A stretch of 64,000 nucleotides of DNA from Nitrososphaerota archaeon (GCA_024860875.1 JACPSZ010000017.1:124001-188000), one strand, 5' to 3'. Positions 1-8,618 are shown, counted from the first letter of the stretch. Numbers and translations: made by a program. Notes: generated by a model from the sequence alone, not told the origin.

Positions 1-2
1 GC

Positions 3-641
3 CTGCTGCAAGAGCGAAGGATAAGTTTTGACCAAGCCGCATTCATCATACTAATGCTCTCCAGCGTGTCATTTGATGGGCTCATAAGGACTCTCGCATG
101 GTATAATTTCATAGGGCTTGATCCATTTGCTGGGAGTGAAAGATTAGCCGTTCTTCAGGTAAATACTCTAGGTCTTTTCGGAGTGTTTCTTTTCTTCGTT
201 GGAATATACTATGCTTTTGTCTATCTAGTAAAACTGTTCTCAGGATACAAAGGGTCACCAAAAGGTTTGGCGCTGACATTTGTCCTTTCTCTTTTGCCCA
301 TAGCCATGGTATACCAGTTTGCTCATTATTCGACCTATCTACTGATCAACGGGCAGCAGATAATTATTCTCCTTTCTGATCCATTTGGGTATGGTTGGGA
401 TATTTTTGGAACTAAGAATTACACGGTATTTAGATCCCTTGACTTCCTCGCAGTCTGGAACTATCAGGTTCTTCTTATAGTCATGGGACACATGTTAGCA
501 GTTTACATTGCACACAAAATAGCCCTTGGAGTCTTGGGAAGCCATAAGACCGTGATAAAGAGCCAATACCCTATAATGATACTTATGGTAATTTATACCA
601 TAGTGGGCTTATGGTTACTTTCCACGCCCAGCTTAGGCTAA
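3..641 (+). CDS. Polytopic membrane protein, C-terminal part (5' end outside window)
   Basis: The frame is open from the window edge and has no stop before the first ATG at 54, so that ATG is internal and the gene is truncated on the left. The visible 212 residues hold about five hydrophobic membrane spans. Recognisable stretches are SFDGLIRT near the start and LLSDPFGYGWDIFGT in a loop. By memory these resemble a large actinobacterial/archaeal membrane family that databases often label fenitrothion hydrolase, a name with little functional meaning. The downstream neighbours are an exported Ig-like protein and a plastocyanin-like protein, so a role in copper or electron transfer at the membrane is possible. 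The function is unknown. Confidence 0.75.
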   Translation: MLQERRISFDQAAFIILMLSSVSFDGLIRTLAWYNFIGLDPFAGSERLAVLQVNTLGLFGVFLFFVGIYYAFVYLVKLFSGYKGSPKGLALTFVLSLLPIAMVYQFAHYSTYLLINGQQIIILLSDPFGYGWDIFGTKNYTVFRSLDFLAVWNYQVLLIVMGHMLAVYIAHKIALGVLGSHKTVIKSQYPIMILMVIYTIVGLWLLSTPSLG

Positions 642-773
642 AAGGCAGGACCTTCACCATCGATCGTGCTGTAGTTATGAGACATGTTGGATTCGATATT
701 TACATATTTGGAAATAGGATATAAGATTCTGATGATCTATATACAAAAGAAAATCGACTTGCATAGATGCACG

Positions 774-1277
774 ATGAAGATTTTTGCAACTGCGTTACTG
801 TTGGTCATTGGAATCAGTTTCTTCCATCCAGCAGACGCCCACATAGCAGGCGGCTTGACCAGAGATGTTGGACAATATAGAGTCCAGTTCATCTCCCAGC
901 CCCAGTTCCCCTTCGAGAACGAAAGGGTGATTTTGTTTTTCAACATCCAAAATAACACTAATGGCCTAGACCTCTACAACCAGACAGCATCAGTAACTAT
1001 CCTGAGAGACGGAAACGTAATCGAAAAGTTTCCACTATATAATGCGGCTTATGCTAATGTCATGCTAAATTACACCTTTCCTGGTGCAGGTACATATACT
1101 ATAAGCGTGGAGGTGCTCTCTGCATCAACACCGGTGGAAGCAGATTTTCCGATAGAGGTCAGCGGCGGCAGCACATCTTTGTATATCATGGCCATGGTAG
1201 CTGCAGGCTTGATAACAGCAATTATCATGGTACCTGTCTTCAGAAAGAGGAAGATAAAAAATGAAAAAGACGCTTGA
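774..1277 (+). CDS. Exported Ig-like (YtkA-type) protein with C-terminal membrane anchor
   Basis: The frame opens at 684, but the ATG at 774 is followed directly by a clean signal peptide (MKIFATALLLVIGISFF, then a likely cut after ADA), so that start is preferred and gives 167 residues. The mature protein would begin with His, a feature of several copper-binding exported proteins. A beta-rich domain of about 110 residues with N-glycosylation-type sequons follows. One membrane helix and a basic tail (RKRKIKN) close the protein. It overlaps the plastocyanin-like gene by 17 bases, which implies cotranscription and translational coupling. The fold is inferred from sequence pattern, and the copper link comes from the neighbour. 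Confidence 0.75.
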   Translation: MKIFATALLLVIGISFFHPADAHIAGGLTRDVGQYRVQFISQPQFPFENERVILFFNIQNNTNGLDLYNQTASVTILRDGNVIEKFPLYNAAYANVMLNYTFPGAGTYTISVEVLSASTPVEADFPIEVSGGSTSLYIMAMVAAGLITAIIMVPVFRKRKIKNEKDA

Positions 1278-1626
1278 AATTTCTGTAGGAATCTGTGCCG
1301 CCACAGGTTTAGTACTAGTTGGACTCTGGTGGAATGGAATTCTCTACGATTGGATTACGCCTCCAAACAACGTTATAATATGGAGCTATGGCTTCCATCC
1401 TCCTGATATTGCTGTAAAGAAAGGCTCTACAGTCATTTGGGAGAACCTCGACCCTGTTCCCCACAAGATACAGTCAGGAAAGCCAGAAAATTCCACGAAA
1501 CTATTCGAGTCTGGTTTGATGTACGAGCGTGATAAGTTTCAGCATACTTTCAATGACGTAGGCACTTACGAATATTATTGCGTGCCGCATCCTTTGATGA
1601 AAGCAAGAATAGTAGTACTTCCATAG
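1261..1626 (+). CDS. Membrane-anchored plastocyanin-like blue copper protein
   Basis: This is a 121-residue cupredoxin with an N-terminal membrane anchor (residues 7-24) and an outward-facing copper domain. The type 1 copper ligands can be read directly as His68 (in PVPHKI), Cys107, His110 and Met113 (in YYCVPHPLM). Such proteins carry single electrons between membrane complexes and are common in Nitrososphaerota. It overlaps the upstream Ig-like gene and lies 30 bases before a broken DUF4260-type gene. The redox partner cannot be told from sequence; the cytochrome b, Rieske and CuA-like proteins further along are candidates. Confidence 0.92.
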   Translation: MKKTLEISVGICAATGLVLVGLWWNGILYDWITPPNNVIIWSYGFHPPDIAVKKGSTVIWENLDPVPHKIQSGKPENSTKLFESGLMYERDKFQHTFNDVGTYEYYCVPHPLMKARIVVLP

Positions 1627-1655
1627 TCAAATAGAGTTTCAACAGCAACAACTTA

Positions 1656-2053
1656 ATGTCTGAAGGACCAAGGTTTGGCCCTGATTTTCAAGATGTTGAC
1701 TCCAGACTTTACAAAGCTGAATACGGTGCCATTACACTCGCATTTATTGCATACTTGATTTGGCGAGGTCTGTATGCAGGAGGAATGGATTTATTGCAGA
1801 TTGTGTTCTGGATTTTGTTCCCAGACCTTATGGCATTCATCCCAATCGGTCTTTCTTCCAGTAGGAGAGAATGGCCGAGCGGGGCCCTATTTTGTACAAC
1901 ATTCCGCATAGCGTCCTAATCTGGGGTCTGCCATTCGTTATTGTATGGGCTGCCCTCCAAACTCCCAGTTGGCCCATTTTGGGCTGGCTTGTGCACATTA
2001 CTGCTGACCGTGCTTTTGGATACGGCTTGCGGAAGAAACACTTAGGGAAATAG
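1656..2053 (+). pseudogene. DUF4260-like small membrane protein, interrupted by a frameshift
   Basis: Two abutting frames together spell one small four-helix membrane protein of about 132 residues. The first runs from the ATG at 1656 through FPDLMAFIPIG. The second carries ILYNIPHSVL and, near the end, HITADRAFGYGL, the pattern I associate with DUF4260. The second frame is separated from the first by one base. Adding one G to the GGGG run near 1880-1883 joins them as REWPSG-GPILYN. It is either a recent loss of function or a homopolymer error in the sequence. The 3' end overlaps the convergent phosphatase gene by 12 bases. Confidence 0.65.
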
Positions 2054-2758
2054 TACGTTCAGACCCTCGGAAACTCCTTCCCCGACACTATTTTTACAAA
2101 CATACTTTGCAATTTTCTTGACTTCTTTCTCTGCATTGCCTACTGCTATAGGAAATCCAGATGCTTTCAGCATTGGAAGATCGTTGAGCGAGTCTCCAAA
2201 GGCAGCTATTTCGCTGCACGATATGGCTATTATCTCTGCAGCCTTCTTCAATGCAGTTCCTTTGTTTGCACCATCGGGAAGAATGTTGACCATCTGGTTT
2301 GACCTGCTTATGTTAATAGGCAAGTTGTACTTTTTCTTAATCTTCAATGTCTTTTCGTATAGTAGCTGCAGAGGTACATTCGGGTTTGGCTCAAGAGTGA
2401 ATATCAGCTCTTTGATATGTTGCGGCTTTTTTGTTTCTATGCCCTCCGTAATATATTGAGCCGCAAGTTTTCTTATCGCTTCCAGCTGCTTCACATCGCC
2501 CATGATATGCTTCTTTCCAGTTCTTTGATCAAAAACTATCATCCCATCTTCAGCGACAAGAGGGCCGTTCAATCCAAGAATTTTGGCGACCCCCGTAAGA
2601 TAGGGAAGCGCTCTGCCCGAACATAACATTACCACTATCCCCTTTGCCTGAACGCTGCGCAGTTTTGATATTACGCTTACAGGAGGAGAATTATCGTCAA
2701 ACAATGTCCCATCTAGATCGATGGCTACGGCCTTCAGGTTTTTTGGCAACAGTTTCAC
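2042..2758 (-). CDS. pgp: Phosphoglycolate phosphatase, archaeal HAD type
   Basis: A 238-residue HAD-superfamily hydrolase of the archaeal phosphoglycolate phosphatase (Cof-like) type, which removes 2-phosphoglycolate from the cytosol. All four HAD motifs are visible: DLDGTLFDD near residue 15 (nucleophile Asp), CSGR, the Lys in GANKGTALKK, and GDSLNDLPML. The insertion between motifs II and III fits a type II cap. The start is a GTG whose first base overlaps the stop codon of the upstream cupin gene, so the two are translationally coupled. Related HAD enzymes act on other sugar phosphates, so substrate is less certain than fold. Confidence 0.85.
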   Translation of the reverse strand: MKLLPKNLKAVAIDLDGTLFDDNSPPVSVISKLRSVQAKGIVVMLCSGRALPYLTGVAKILGLNGPLVAEDGMIVFDQRTGKKHIMGDVKQLEAIRKLAAQYITEGIETKKPQHIKELIFTLEPNPNVPLQLLYEKTLKIKKKYNLPINISRSNQMVNILPDGANKGTALKKAAEIIAISCSEIAAFGDSLNDLPMLKASGFPIAVGNAEKEVKKIAKYVCKNSVGEGVSEGLNVLFP

Positions 2759-3072
2759 TAATCTACTTTGCTAGCGTCTAAGCTTACAACATCTTCGTCG
2801 CCAAGAACTTCCGCATTATGGATTAACCCTGCAGGTACATATAGCATGTCGCCCGCTTTTAGGACGAATCTCTTCCCTAGAGCTTCTATCTTGAACTTTC
2901 CCTTTAGAACGGTGTCCATCTTGTCAAACGCATGCTCATGATCTGGGAAGTAGGTACCAGGTGGATATACGTATTTCACAACGCTGTACCCTCTCGACTC
3001 TATGACCTTGCGCATATTCCTTTCATTCATCTCTCCCCACTTTTTGTCCCAGTGCTCTATCTCAGTATTCAA
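2758..3072 (-). CDS. Small single-domain cupin
   Basis: A 104-residue cupin. Motif 1 is seen as FPDHEHAFDKMDTVLKGKF, giving the metal-binding His-x-His and a downstream Gly. Motif 2 is YVPAGLIHNAEV with the third His. Such stand-alone cupins bind a divalent metal and act as small isomerases, dioxygenases or sensors; the sequence does not decide which. It sits directly before pgp with a one-base overlap and 35 bases after msrB, all on the minus strand, so msrB-cupin-pgp probably form one transcript. Confidence 0.85.
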   Translation of the reverse strand: MNTEIEHWDKKWGEMNERNMRKVIESRGYSVVKYVYPPGTYFPDHEHAFDKMDTVLKGKFKIEALGKRFVLKAGDMLYVPAGLIHNAEVLGDEDVVSLDASKVD

Positions 3073-3107
3073 AGTATGCCATGCTTTACAGCAATGATAG
3101 AAAAACC

Positions 3108-3506
3108 CTACGCCTTTTCGAATTTTAATGATGCAGAGTTTATGCAGTATCTCTTGTATGTCGGTGCTGGGCCATCGTCAAACACATGGCCTAAATGTGC
3201 ATCACATTTGCCGCACGTTACTTCTTCCCTTATCATTCCATATGAATGATCAGTTTCGCTCTTGACATTCTCCTTGTTCATAGGGTTCCAGAAACTGGGC
3301 CATCCAGTGCCAGAATCGAACTTTGTTTCAGAATCGAATAGCTCGCTCCCACAACATATGCATCTGTAAGTTCCCTTTTCGTGGTTATCGCAGTACTTTC
3401 CCGTAAATGGTGCTTCCGTGCCCTTCTTGCGTGCAACTTCGAACTGCTCCTTCGTCAAAAGTTTCTTCCACTCTGCTTCGCTCTTTACCATCTTCTCTTG
3501 TGTCAT
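3108..3506 (-). CDS. msrB: Peptide methionine-R-sulfoxide reductase MsrB
   Basis: A full-length 132-residue MsrB that reduces the R epimer of methionine sulfoxide in oxidised proteins. The family signature GTGWPSFW is at about residues 66-73. The catalytic Cys is Cys121 in RYCINSAS. The zinc site is formed by Cys49/Cys52 (CICC) and Cys98/Cys101 (CGKC). No signal peptide is present, so it acts in the cytosol. It leads the msrB-cupin-pgp cluster and fits the oxidative and copper stress theme of the surrounding genes. Confidence 0.95.
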   Translation of the reverse strand: MTQEKMVKSEAEWKKLLTKEQFEVARKKGTEAPFTGKYCDNHEKGTYRCICCGSELFDSETKFDSGTGWPSFWNPMNKENVKSETDHSYGMIREEVTCGKCDAHLGHVFDDGPAPTYKRYCINSASLKFEKA

Positions 3507-3794
3507 GCGATAATTATTGCAGAGGACACATTTAGGTTATTCCCAGAATCCTACCAATTCAGGATTATTTGTTGAGTATAGCACTATCATACACACACGT
3601 TACTTCCCCACACAGGGATGCTGTTTCTTGTCTGTGATATCCCCCACTTGCTACTTAAACTCAAGAAGTTACTAACAAAACAGGCCCCATGTTAGACTAT
3701 AGACGGGAGGAGTATAGATGAGGTGGATAATAGAAACTACAATTATTCTTTAGATTTTGCATATGTTAATAAAACACTTTGACGGATCAGGTTT
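3507..3794. other. Intergenic region between divergent genes
   Basis: These 288 bases separate the divergent msrB and the small membrane-protein gene at 3795. I see no open frame with coding character and no RNA gene. AT-rich stretches near 3745-3780 could serve as the promoter for the plus-strand gene, but no single TATA box stands out. Confidence 0.5.
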
Positions 3795-4199
3795 ATGGCC
3801 AAGCGTGCACTTCTAGTTTCTGCCATCCTTGGCATAATAGCTTCTGTTCTTGGGGCTTATCATGGCTATGGAGAGATTCTGCAGGAGCGGGACACGCCTA
3901 AAGGTATAGTGATAAACGCCTTTTCAAGAATAGACTGCCCTCCAGCAGGCAACGCCAATTGTTTCCCTGCAATGACCATACTGCCTACGACTTTCATGGT
4001 CTTTGGAACAATAACGGTCATAGTTGCTGTCTTTGTGCTCGTTTGCACGATTCTCATAATTGCTGGCAAGAATGCTGGTCTTTTGCTACTGGTAGCTTCC
4101 GTTGTGCTTCTCTTAGTAGGAGAAGGATTTTTGCCTCCCGTGCTGGGAACTGCTGCTGGGTTGGTAGCTCTCTGGGCTAGCAGAAAGCCTGCTAGCTAG
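3795..4199 (+). CDS. Small three-to-four-helix membrane protein of unknown function
   Basis: 134 residues with a hydrophobic N-terminal segment (about 5-24), an external loop containing two cysteines ([13 protein letters not shown]), then two long hydrophobic stretches (about 52-82 and 86-125) and a short basic end. The loop cysteines could form a disulfide outside the membrane. I do not recognise the family. It converges on copA, sharing the last eight bases. The coding assignment rests on length, membrane pattern and the ATG shortly after an AT-rich upstream region. Confidence 0.7.
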   Translation: MAKRALLVSAILGIIASVLGAYHGYGEILQERDTPKGIVINAFSRIDCPPAGNANCFPAMTILPTTFMVFGTITVIVAVFVLVCTILIIAGKNAGLLLLVASVVLLLVGEGFLPPVLGTAAGLVALWASRKPAS

Positions 4200-6288
4200 C
4201 CTTCGGTCTGTATGCATTCAAGAGCATCGAATTTACAGTTACAGTTATCGACGAACTTGCCATTGCAATAGCTGCGAATATTGGATTTAGTAGCAAACCA
4301 GTGAATGGGTAGAGTATCCCAGCCGCGACAGGTATTAGAGCTATGTTATAGAAGAAAGCCCAGAAGAGGTTCTGCTTTATCTTTGAAACTGTCTTTCTGC
4401 TCAACTCTATGGCAGTTACAACATCTTTGAGTTCGTTTTTTATCAGCACTATTCCTCCAGTTTCCTTTGCTATGTCAGTCCCGCTACCGATTGCAATACC
4501 AACATCTGCTTCAGCAAGTGCTGGTGCGTCGTTTATTCCGTCGCCGACCATAGCAACAAGCTTACCCTGACCTTTGAGTTCCCTTATGACCTTGGCTTTG
4601 TCCTGAGGTAATACTTCAGCAAGCACATGGTTTATGCCTAGTTTCTTTGCTATTGCGTTTGCAGTCCTTCTATCGTCGCCTGTTAGCATGTAAACCTCTA
4701 GTCCTAAACTTTGCAGCTTCTTTACTGCTCCAATAGAGCCTTCCTTCAATGTATCTGCAACAGCTATCATCCCTGCAAACTTTCCATCAATTGCTATTAG
4801 CATAGCAGTCTTTCCGTCATTTTCCAAAACCTGCATCTTCTCCTCTGCACCCTCAATTGAAACATTCCTGCTCTGCATGAGCTTTCTGTTTCCCAGCAAT
4901 ACTTTCTTCCCAAGTGCTGTCGCTTCGACTCCATGACCGGGTATGGCCTCAAAATCAGTCGCATCAACCAACTTTAGACTTCGCTCTTGTGCCCCTCTCA
5001 CAATAGCCTCTCCAAGAGGATGCTCGGAACCCTTTTCGGTAATCGCCGCCAGTTGAACTATTTCGTTTTCTTTGAATCCTTTGAACGCAACTACATCGGT
5101 AAGAGAAGGCTTGCCAACCGTCAATGTGCCTGTTTTATCGAATACAATAGTTCTGAGCTTGTGTGCCTTTTCCAGATACTCTCCGCTTTTTATGAGTACA
5201 CCGTTCTGTGCGCCCTTTCCGGCGCCAATCATTATAGCTGCAGGAGTTGCTATGCCCAAAGCACACGGGCAGGCAATTATTAGGACGGATATGAGAACTG
5301 TAAATGCTAACCCAAAGGGCATTGAAAATCCATAGTACCATATTAGGAAGGCTCCAACCGCTATGGCAATAGTTGCAGGGACAAAGTAGGATGAAATTAC
5401 ATCTGCTAATCTTTGAATCGGTGTCTTGGATACTATTGCCTCTTCAACGAGCTTTACTATCTGCGATATTGCTGTATCCTGACCAACTTTCGTTGCTCTG
5501 AACTTCAAAACGCCTGTCTTATTGATAGTTGCTCCGATGACTTCATCTCCAACCTTCTTTTCTACGGGCATGCTTTCTCCCGTAACCATAGATTCATCGA
5601 CAGATGAGTAGCCCTCTACTACAGAGCCATCTACAGGTATCTTCTCGCCGGGCTTTACTAGTACTGTGTCTCCAACTTGCACATTCTCAACAGGAATCTC
5701 TACCTCCTGCGAATCACGGACTACTCTTGCTAAAGTTGGTTGCAAATCAAGAAGTTTCCTTACAGCTTCCGATGCCCTGCCCTTTACAACATGCTCCATC
5801 GTTCTGCCAAGGAGTATGAAGCCTATGATCAATCCAGATTCAGTATAGTAGACTTGAGGGCCTGCGGTTGTAACTGTTGGAAGTAAACCGGGGAAGAACG
5901 TAATTATCGTGCTGTAGAACCACGCTGCACTGGTACCCGTTGCAATAAGGCTGTCCATGTTCGCCTGTCTAGCTCTGATGGCATCTCTGGTTCCCTTGTA
6001 AAACCTCCATCCCGCTATGAACTGAACCGGTGTAGCCAAAAGAAATAGCAAGAAATGTTCTGAAACGATTAATGAGATGGGGTAAACGTACTCAAAGATG
6101 GCGGTCAAACTTCCAAATATCAACGCAAAAGATGTCCATATCTTGAGGTAGCGGAATTCTACCTCTGGTTTAAGGAACTCTTTAAGGCAGTTCTCGCTGC
6201 AGAAATAGTATGTAGTACCCCTTCTTGTAGTCTTGAAGGGCGTCTTCGTTTCATCAACGTACATTCCGCAGATTATATCCTTGGCCAT
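4192..6288 (-). CDS. copA: Copper-transporting P1B-type ATPase with N-terminal YHS/TRASH domain
   Basis: A 698-residue P1B ATPase that exports monovalent copper across the cytoplasmic membrane. Instead of an HMA domain it begins with a YHS/TRASH-like metal-binding domain (Cys7, Cys30, Cys34). The core motifs are all present: TGES at 236-239, the transport motif CPC at 340-342, the phosphorylation site DKTGT at 384-388, SEHPLGE, and VGDGIND. The YN in the penultimate helix and MASSS in the last helix match copper pumps. It is monocistronic, convergent with the preceding membrane gene and upstream of a thioredoxin-fold gene. Confidence 0.95.
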   Translation of the reverse strand: MAKDIICGMYVDETKTPFKTTRRGTTYYFCSENCLKEFLKPEVEFRYLKIWTSFALIFGSLTAIFEYVYPISLIVSEHFLLFLLATPVQFIAGWRFYKGTRDAIRARQANMDSLIATGTSAAWFYSTIITFFPGLLPTVTTAGPQVYYTESGLIIGFILLGRTMEHVVKGRASEAVRKLLDLQPTLARVVRDSQEVEIPVENVQVGDTVLVKPGEKIPVDGSVVEGYSSVDESMVTGESMPVEKKVGDEVIGATINKTGVLKFRATKVGQDTAISQIVKLVEEAIVSKTPIQRLADVISSYFVPATIAIAVGAFLIWYYGFSMPFGLAFTVLISVLIIACPCALGIATPAAIMIGAGKGAQNGVLIKSGEYLEKAHKLRTIVFDKTGTLTVGKPSLTDVVAFKGFKENEIVQLAAITEKGSEHPLGEAIVRGAQERSLKLVDATDFEAIPGHGVEATALGKKVLLGNRKLMQSRNVSIEGAEEKMQVLENDGKTAMLIAIDGKFAGMIAVADTLKEGSIGAVKKLQSLGLEVYMLTGDDRRTANAIAKKLGINHVLAEVLPQDKAKVIRELKGQGKLVAMVGDGINDAPALAEADVGIAIGSGTDIAKETGGIVLIKNELKDVVTAIELSRKTVSKIKQNLFWAFFYNIALIPVAAGILYPFTGLLLNPIFAAIAMASSSITVTVNSMLLNAYRPKAS

Positions 6289-6403
6289 TTCGCTTATTCC
6301 TACCCTTGTCTAACTTGCTTGTCGCTTAAAACCTGCAGTCAATATACTTGGCTGTAGTTGAATGTAAAGCATTTTTGATTCTTGAACTCAGGGTTCTTTC
6401 TCC

Positions 6404-6694
6404 TTATTCAATGGCTTGTAAGAGTGGGTGTTTTTCTTCCAAGATTTTGTAAAACTCTTCACCGCAGAACCAAGGAAAGTTAGGGACTTCCACGACTTTG
6501 ATCCTCCCGTCTATTACAATGGTAGGAACCGATGTGATGTCATAGCTCACTATCTTGCGGTTTGTTTCCAAACTCGTAGCATCTACGTCTATCACATCCA
6601 TTTTACAAGTGGCACATTTCCCAATTGTTATAATATCCACTACTTTTTTGCACAGACTGCAGTTTCCTGCAAAGATTTCTATATGGTGTGGCAA
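6404..6694 (-). CDS. Small thioredoxin-fold protein with two Cys-x2-Cys pairs
   Basis: 96 residues with a thioredoxin/glutaredoxin-like pattern: a beta strand (HIEIFAG), a redox motif Cys12-SL-Cys15, a cis-proline site SVPT near residue 57 and the strand TIVIDGRI. Unusually there is a second pair, Cys27-AT-Cys30, plus Cys77. The extra pair may relay electrons or bind metal. No signal peptide is present, so it is cytosolic. The 5' end faces the 6.7-6.9 kb repeat, so its promoter probably lies at the repeat edge. Confidence 0.8.
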   Translation of the reverse strand: MPHHIEIFAGNCSLCKKVVDIITIGKCATCKMDVIDVDATSLETNRKIVSYDITSVPTIVIDGRIKVVEVPNFPWFCGEEFYKILEEKHPLLQAIE

Positions 6695-6741
6695 TAAGCG
6701 AATTCAGAAAGCGAAACTAAATAAAATGCTCTGCTCCTTTT

Positions 6742-6880
6742 GGTTCTGATAACTCTTCAAGAGATCTTATAGTTAACTTCCGATAAACCGAAGATTATAT
6801 TATGTCTGTAGGGGCCCCTATCGTTAGCTAGGCCCTAGAGGGGGTATATAAAGCGGATAATACGAAGAGTTATCAGAACC
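6742..6880. repeat. 139-bp element bounded by a perfect 17-bp inverted repeat
   Basis: GGTTCTGATAACTCTTC at 6742-6758 is exactly reverse-complementary to GAAGAGTTATCAGAACC at 6864-6880. Between them lie the palindrome AGGGGCCCCT and a TATATAAA box. The length, terminal inversion and lack of coding frame resemble a MITE-like element, although the same arrangement could be the foot of a long RNA hairpin. The right arm also occurs in the second repeat copy (8824-8840), but the left arm is missing there. Confidence 0.6.
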
Positions 6881-6936
6881 CTCTGGTTGAACTCTTATCA
6901 GAGCGATCATCCCTTTTCATCATTTAGCTTAGACTT
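6761..6936. repeat. Long direct repeat, copy 1
   Basis: About 176 bp that recurs at 8720-8896 in the same orientation with only a handful of mismatches and one extra G in a G run. Identity is highest from AGTTAACTTCCGATAAACC through GAACTCTTATCAGAGCG and fades in the last 40 bases. The copy includes AGGGGCCCCT, CTAGGCCCTAG and a TATA-like TATATAAAG. Together with copy 2 it brackets a cargo of two GC-rich genes and a MarR gene. Confidence 0.85.
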
Positions 6937-6982
6937 GCCTTGTGTAAAAAGTGCTTCTTGTTAAAGGCCCGATTTTGTTCCA

Positions 6983-7255
6983 TCATGCAGTCGCCCTGTC
7001 AGCGTGCGGTCTAAACTTATTGTATACAAACATAGGCACTGCAAGCGCTCCAACAGAAATAGTTCTCAGAATATTTCCTATTGCTATATGGTCAATATGT
7101 GAAAGACCGAACTCAATGCCGGAAGCTATGTGAATGTCATGGTGTAAAAACTTGTAAAAGTGGCCGGCATGGGCAAGACCACCTTCGTCAAGTGGTGGGC
7201 TTTCAGCTACGGCAAAGTCGTCTTCTGGAGTCGCTGCATCTACGGCTGCGACACC
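6983..7255 (-). pseudogene. Start-less open frame crossing the GC boundary (possible gene remnant)
   Basis: On the minus strand an open frame of 91 codons ends at TGA (6983-6985) and has no ATG, GTG or TTG near its beginning. Its residues include GHFYKFLHHDIHIASGI, IDHIAIGNILRT and a basic end. The second half lies in normal-GC DNA and the first half in the GC-rich patch. It may be the surviving end of a gene cut by the insertion, or a chance frame. I do not recognise it. Confidence 0.3.
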
Positions 7256-7761
7256 TTACGCTGCTCGTGCTGCTTACGCCACCCGTACGGGGTCAAGCCC
7301 CGCGGCTTGTACACGTTCAGCACCGTGATCACGAGCAACACCAGCAGGCCAACACCGGGGTGAAGGAGGTCGCCCCCAAGCCCGCCGGTGTGGTCAGCAC
7401 CGTCCGCCCCTCGCGCCACGCCTGCTAGGAAGCTCACGGTCGGCATGTGCTCCAGCAAGACGACGGTGGAAAGGACGGTCAGCACGAGTGTTATCAGGAC
7501 CCAATAGTGCCGGAACAAACCCCACGAGGTCCCCAGTGCCATGACAAGGCCGGTTAGGTTAGAGGCGAGGGCCAACGGGACGATCACATTCCAGCCGATC
7601 AACTCCATCGCGATCCAGGCGACACGCACCGTCAGAGCATCCTGGGTGGTCACAGCGGAGACGCCGAGCGCCAAGTACGCAACAACCGCACCGGTCCAGC
7701 CGACCGAGAAAGTGAGATGCGCGGCGAGCACGAACTTGCGGAGGCCGGGTGTCATGGGCAT
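7240..7761 (-). CDS. GC-rich four-helix membrane protein, actinobacterial type
   Basis: 173 residues with about four membrane helices. Conserved-looking stretches are LRKFVLAAHLTFSVGWTGAV, AMELIGWNVIVPLALAS and SWGLFRHYWVLIT. From memory this matches a small membrane family (DUF2269-like) very common in Actinomycetota and Chloroflexota. The DNA is clearly richer in G and C than the flanks, with a strong G/C third-position bias, which points to transfer from a high-GC donor. It lies 20 bases downstream of another gene of the same character. The biochemical role is unknown. Confidence 0.75.
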   Translation of the reverse strand: MPMTPGLRKFVLAAHLTFSVGWTGAVVAYLALGVSAVTTQDALTVRVAWIAMELIGWNVIVPLALASNLTGLVMALGTSWGLFRHYWVLITLVLTVLSTVVLLEHMPTVSFLAGVARGADGADHTGGLGGDLLHPGVGLLVLLVITVLNVYKPRGLTPYGWRKQHEQRKVSQP

Positions 7762-7781
7762 GGCTGTTACACCCTCATGCT

Positions 7782-7919
7782 CTATGATCCGTGTTGCACG
7801 GGCGGAGTGTGGCCGCGGCTGAACACGACGATGACGACCAGCAGGACCACGACGATGACGATTATCCCAAACACTTTCACCCAGCGTGGTGTGCCGGGGT
7901 AGGGAGGCGGGTCAGCCAT
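7782..7919 (-). CDS. 45-residue single-helix membrane protein, GC-rich
   Basis: The ATG at 7919 begins MADPPPYPGTPRWVKV, followed by one hydrophobic helix and a short His/Pro tail. This start matches small membrane proteins I recall from Actinomycetota and Chloroflexota. A longer in-frame reading from 8054 (MTKQATSKK) exists, but the 45 added residues look like translated leader. The base composition changes between 7920 and 8050. It heads the minus-strand pair with the gene at 7240-7761, read from the MarR-side promoter. Confidence 0.65.
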   Translation of the reverse strand: MADPPPYPGTPRWVKVFGIIVIVVVLLVVIVVFSRGHTPPVQHGS

Positions 7920-8054
7920 GTGCGTGTCCTCCTCTGTCGCACGTAGCGTCAAGCGTGTGATCAGCATCCTGACGAATCCCACCAAATGGATAGTCAGACC
8001 AGTTATTCCATATCTGCGCACAATCACTTTCTTGCTGGTCGCTTGTTTGGTCAT

Positions 8055-8073
8055 TATCTTATTCAATAAGATA
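8055..8073. promoter_or_regulatory. Perfect 9-1-9 palindrome, probable MarR operator
   Basis: TATCTTATT-C-AATAAGATA is a perfect inverted repeat in the divergent promoter between the MarR gene and the minus-strand GC-rich genes. MarR dimers bind palindromes of this size. It lies just upstream of the ATG at 8054 and about 45 bases before the MarR start, so one bound dimer could control both directions. Confidence 0.7.
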
Positions 8074-8082
8074 GTGATAAAC

Positions 8083-8093
8083 TAATATATTTA
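8083..8093. promoter_or_regulatory. TATA-like box between divergent genes
   Basis: The stretch TAATATATTTA is near-symmetric and sits about 31 bases before the MarR ATG and about 34 bases before the minus-strand ATG at 8054. It could therefore direct short-leader transcripts both ways. The archaeal character suggests that the GC-rich genes are expressed from a local promoter. Confidence 0.55.
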
Positions 8094-8118
8094 TCTGTTT
8101 CTACCTTGATCGTTAATC

Positions 8119-8586
8119 ATGAAGCGGGAAGAAATCAAGCAGGCTATTAGCAAGAAGTTTATGGAAATGTCGACTGAAACAATCATGTTTCACCAAGCCG
8201 TAGCAGATGTACTTGGCTTGCATATTACTGACCATAAGTGCTTGGATCTTATGCGTCGTTTTGGAGCCATGCCAGCTGGCAGGCTTGCTGAGCTGACTGG
8301 CTTGACTACTGGTGCAGTAACAGGAATTATTGATCGCCTAGAAGAAGCGGGCTATGTAAGAAGGACAAATGATCCAAAAGATAGGCGTCGAACCATTGTC
8401 GAGCCTATCAGAAACAAGAAATTGGAAAGGAAAATTGAAGTGACCTTTATGCCTCTCCATGAAAGAATGCACAAGCTTCTGTCTTCCTACTCTGACAGTG
8501 AATTGGCTTTCCTACTTGACGCAACGACGGAATTTATAGAGCAGATACGCGAAGAAACAAAAAAATTACGGCATCTGCAAGGATAA
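8119..8586 (+). CDS. MarR-family transcriptional regulator
   Basis: 155 residues with a complete MarR winged helix: a dimerisation helix at the N-terminus (TETIMFHQAVADVLGL), the recognition region GRLAELTGLTTGAVTGIIDR and the wing with the classic DPKDRRRTIV. Base composition is like the host genome and unlike the GC-rich genes it faces. The palindrome at 8055-8073 is a likely operator for autoregulation and control of the divergent membrane genes. The inducer is unknown; MarR proteins often answer to phenolics, drugs or oxidants. Confidence 0.9.
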   Translation: MKREEIKQAISKKFMEMSTETIMFHQAVADVLGLHITDHKCLDLMRRFGAMPAGRLAELTGLTTGAVTGIIDRLEEAGYVRRTNDPKDRRRTIVEPIRNKKLERKIEVTFMPLHERMHKLLSSYSDSELAFLLDATTEFIEQIREETKKLRHLQG

Positions 8587-8618
8587 TCCTCCATAAAGTA
8601 ACTTGAACAGCATATCGG

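Noticed and set aside
684-773. N-terminal extension of the exported Ig-like protein
   Set aside because: The residues before the ATG at 774 contain no export signal, while the ATG at 774 is followed at once by a clean signal peptide.
6951-7133. Plus-strand frame of 60 codons inside the bracketed region
   Set aside because: Composition is unlike a protein and the minus strand of the same DNA reads more like coding sequence.
7081-7428. Plus-strand frames in the GC-rich patch
   Set aside because: They are Arg/His-rich shadows of the minus-strand membrane gene, as expected in GC-rich DNA.
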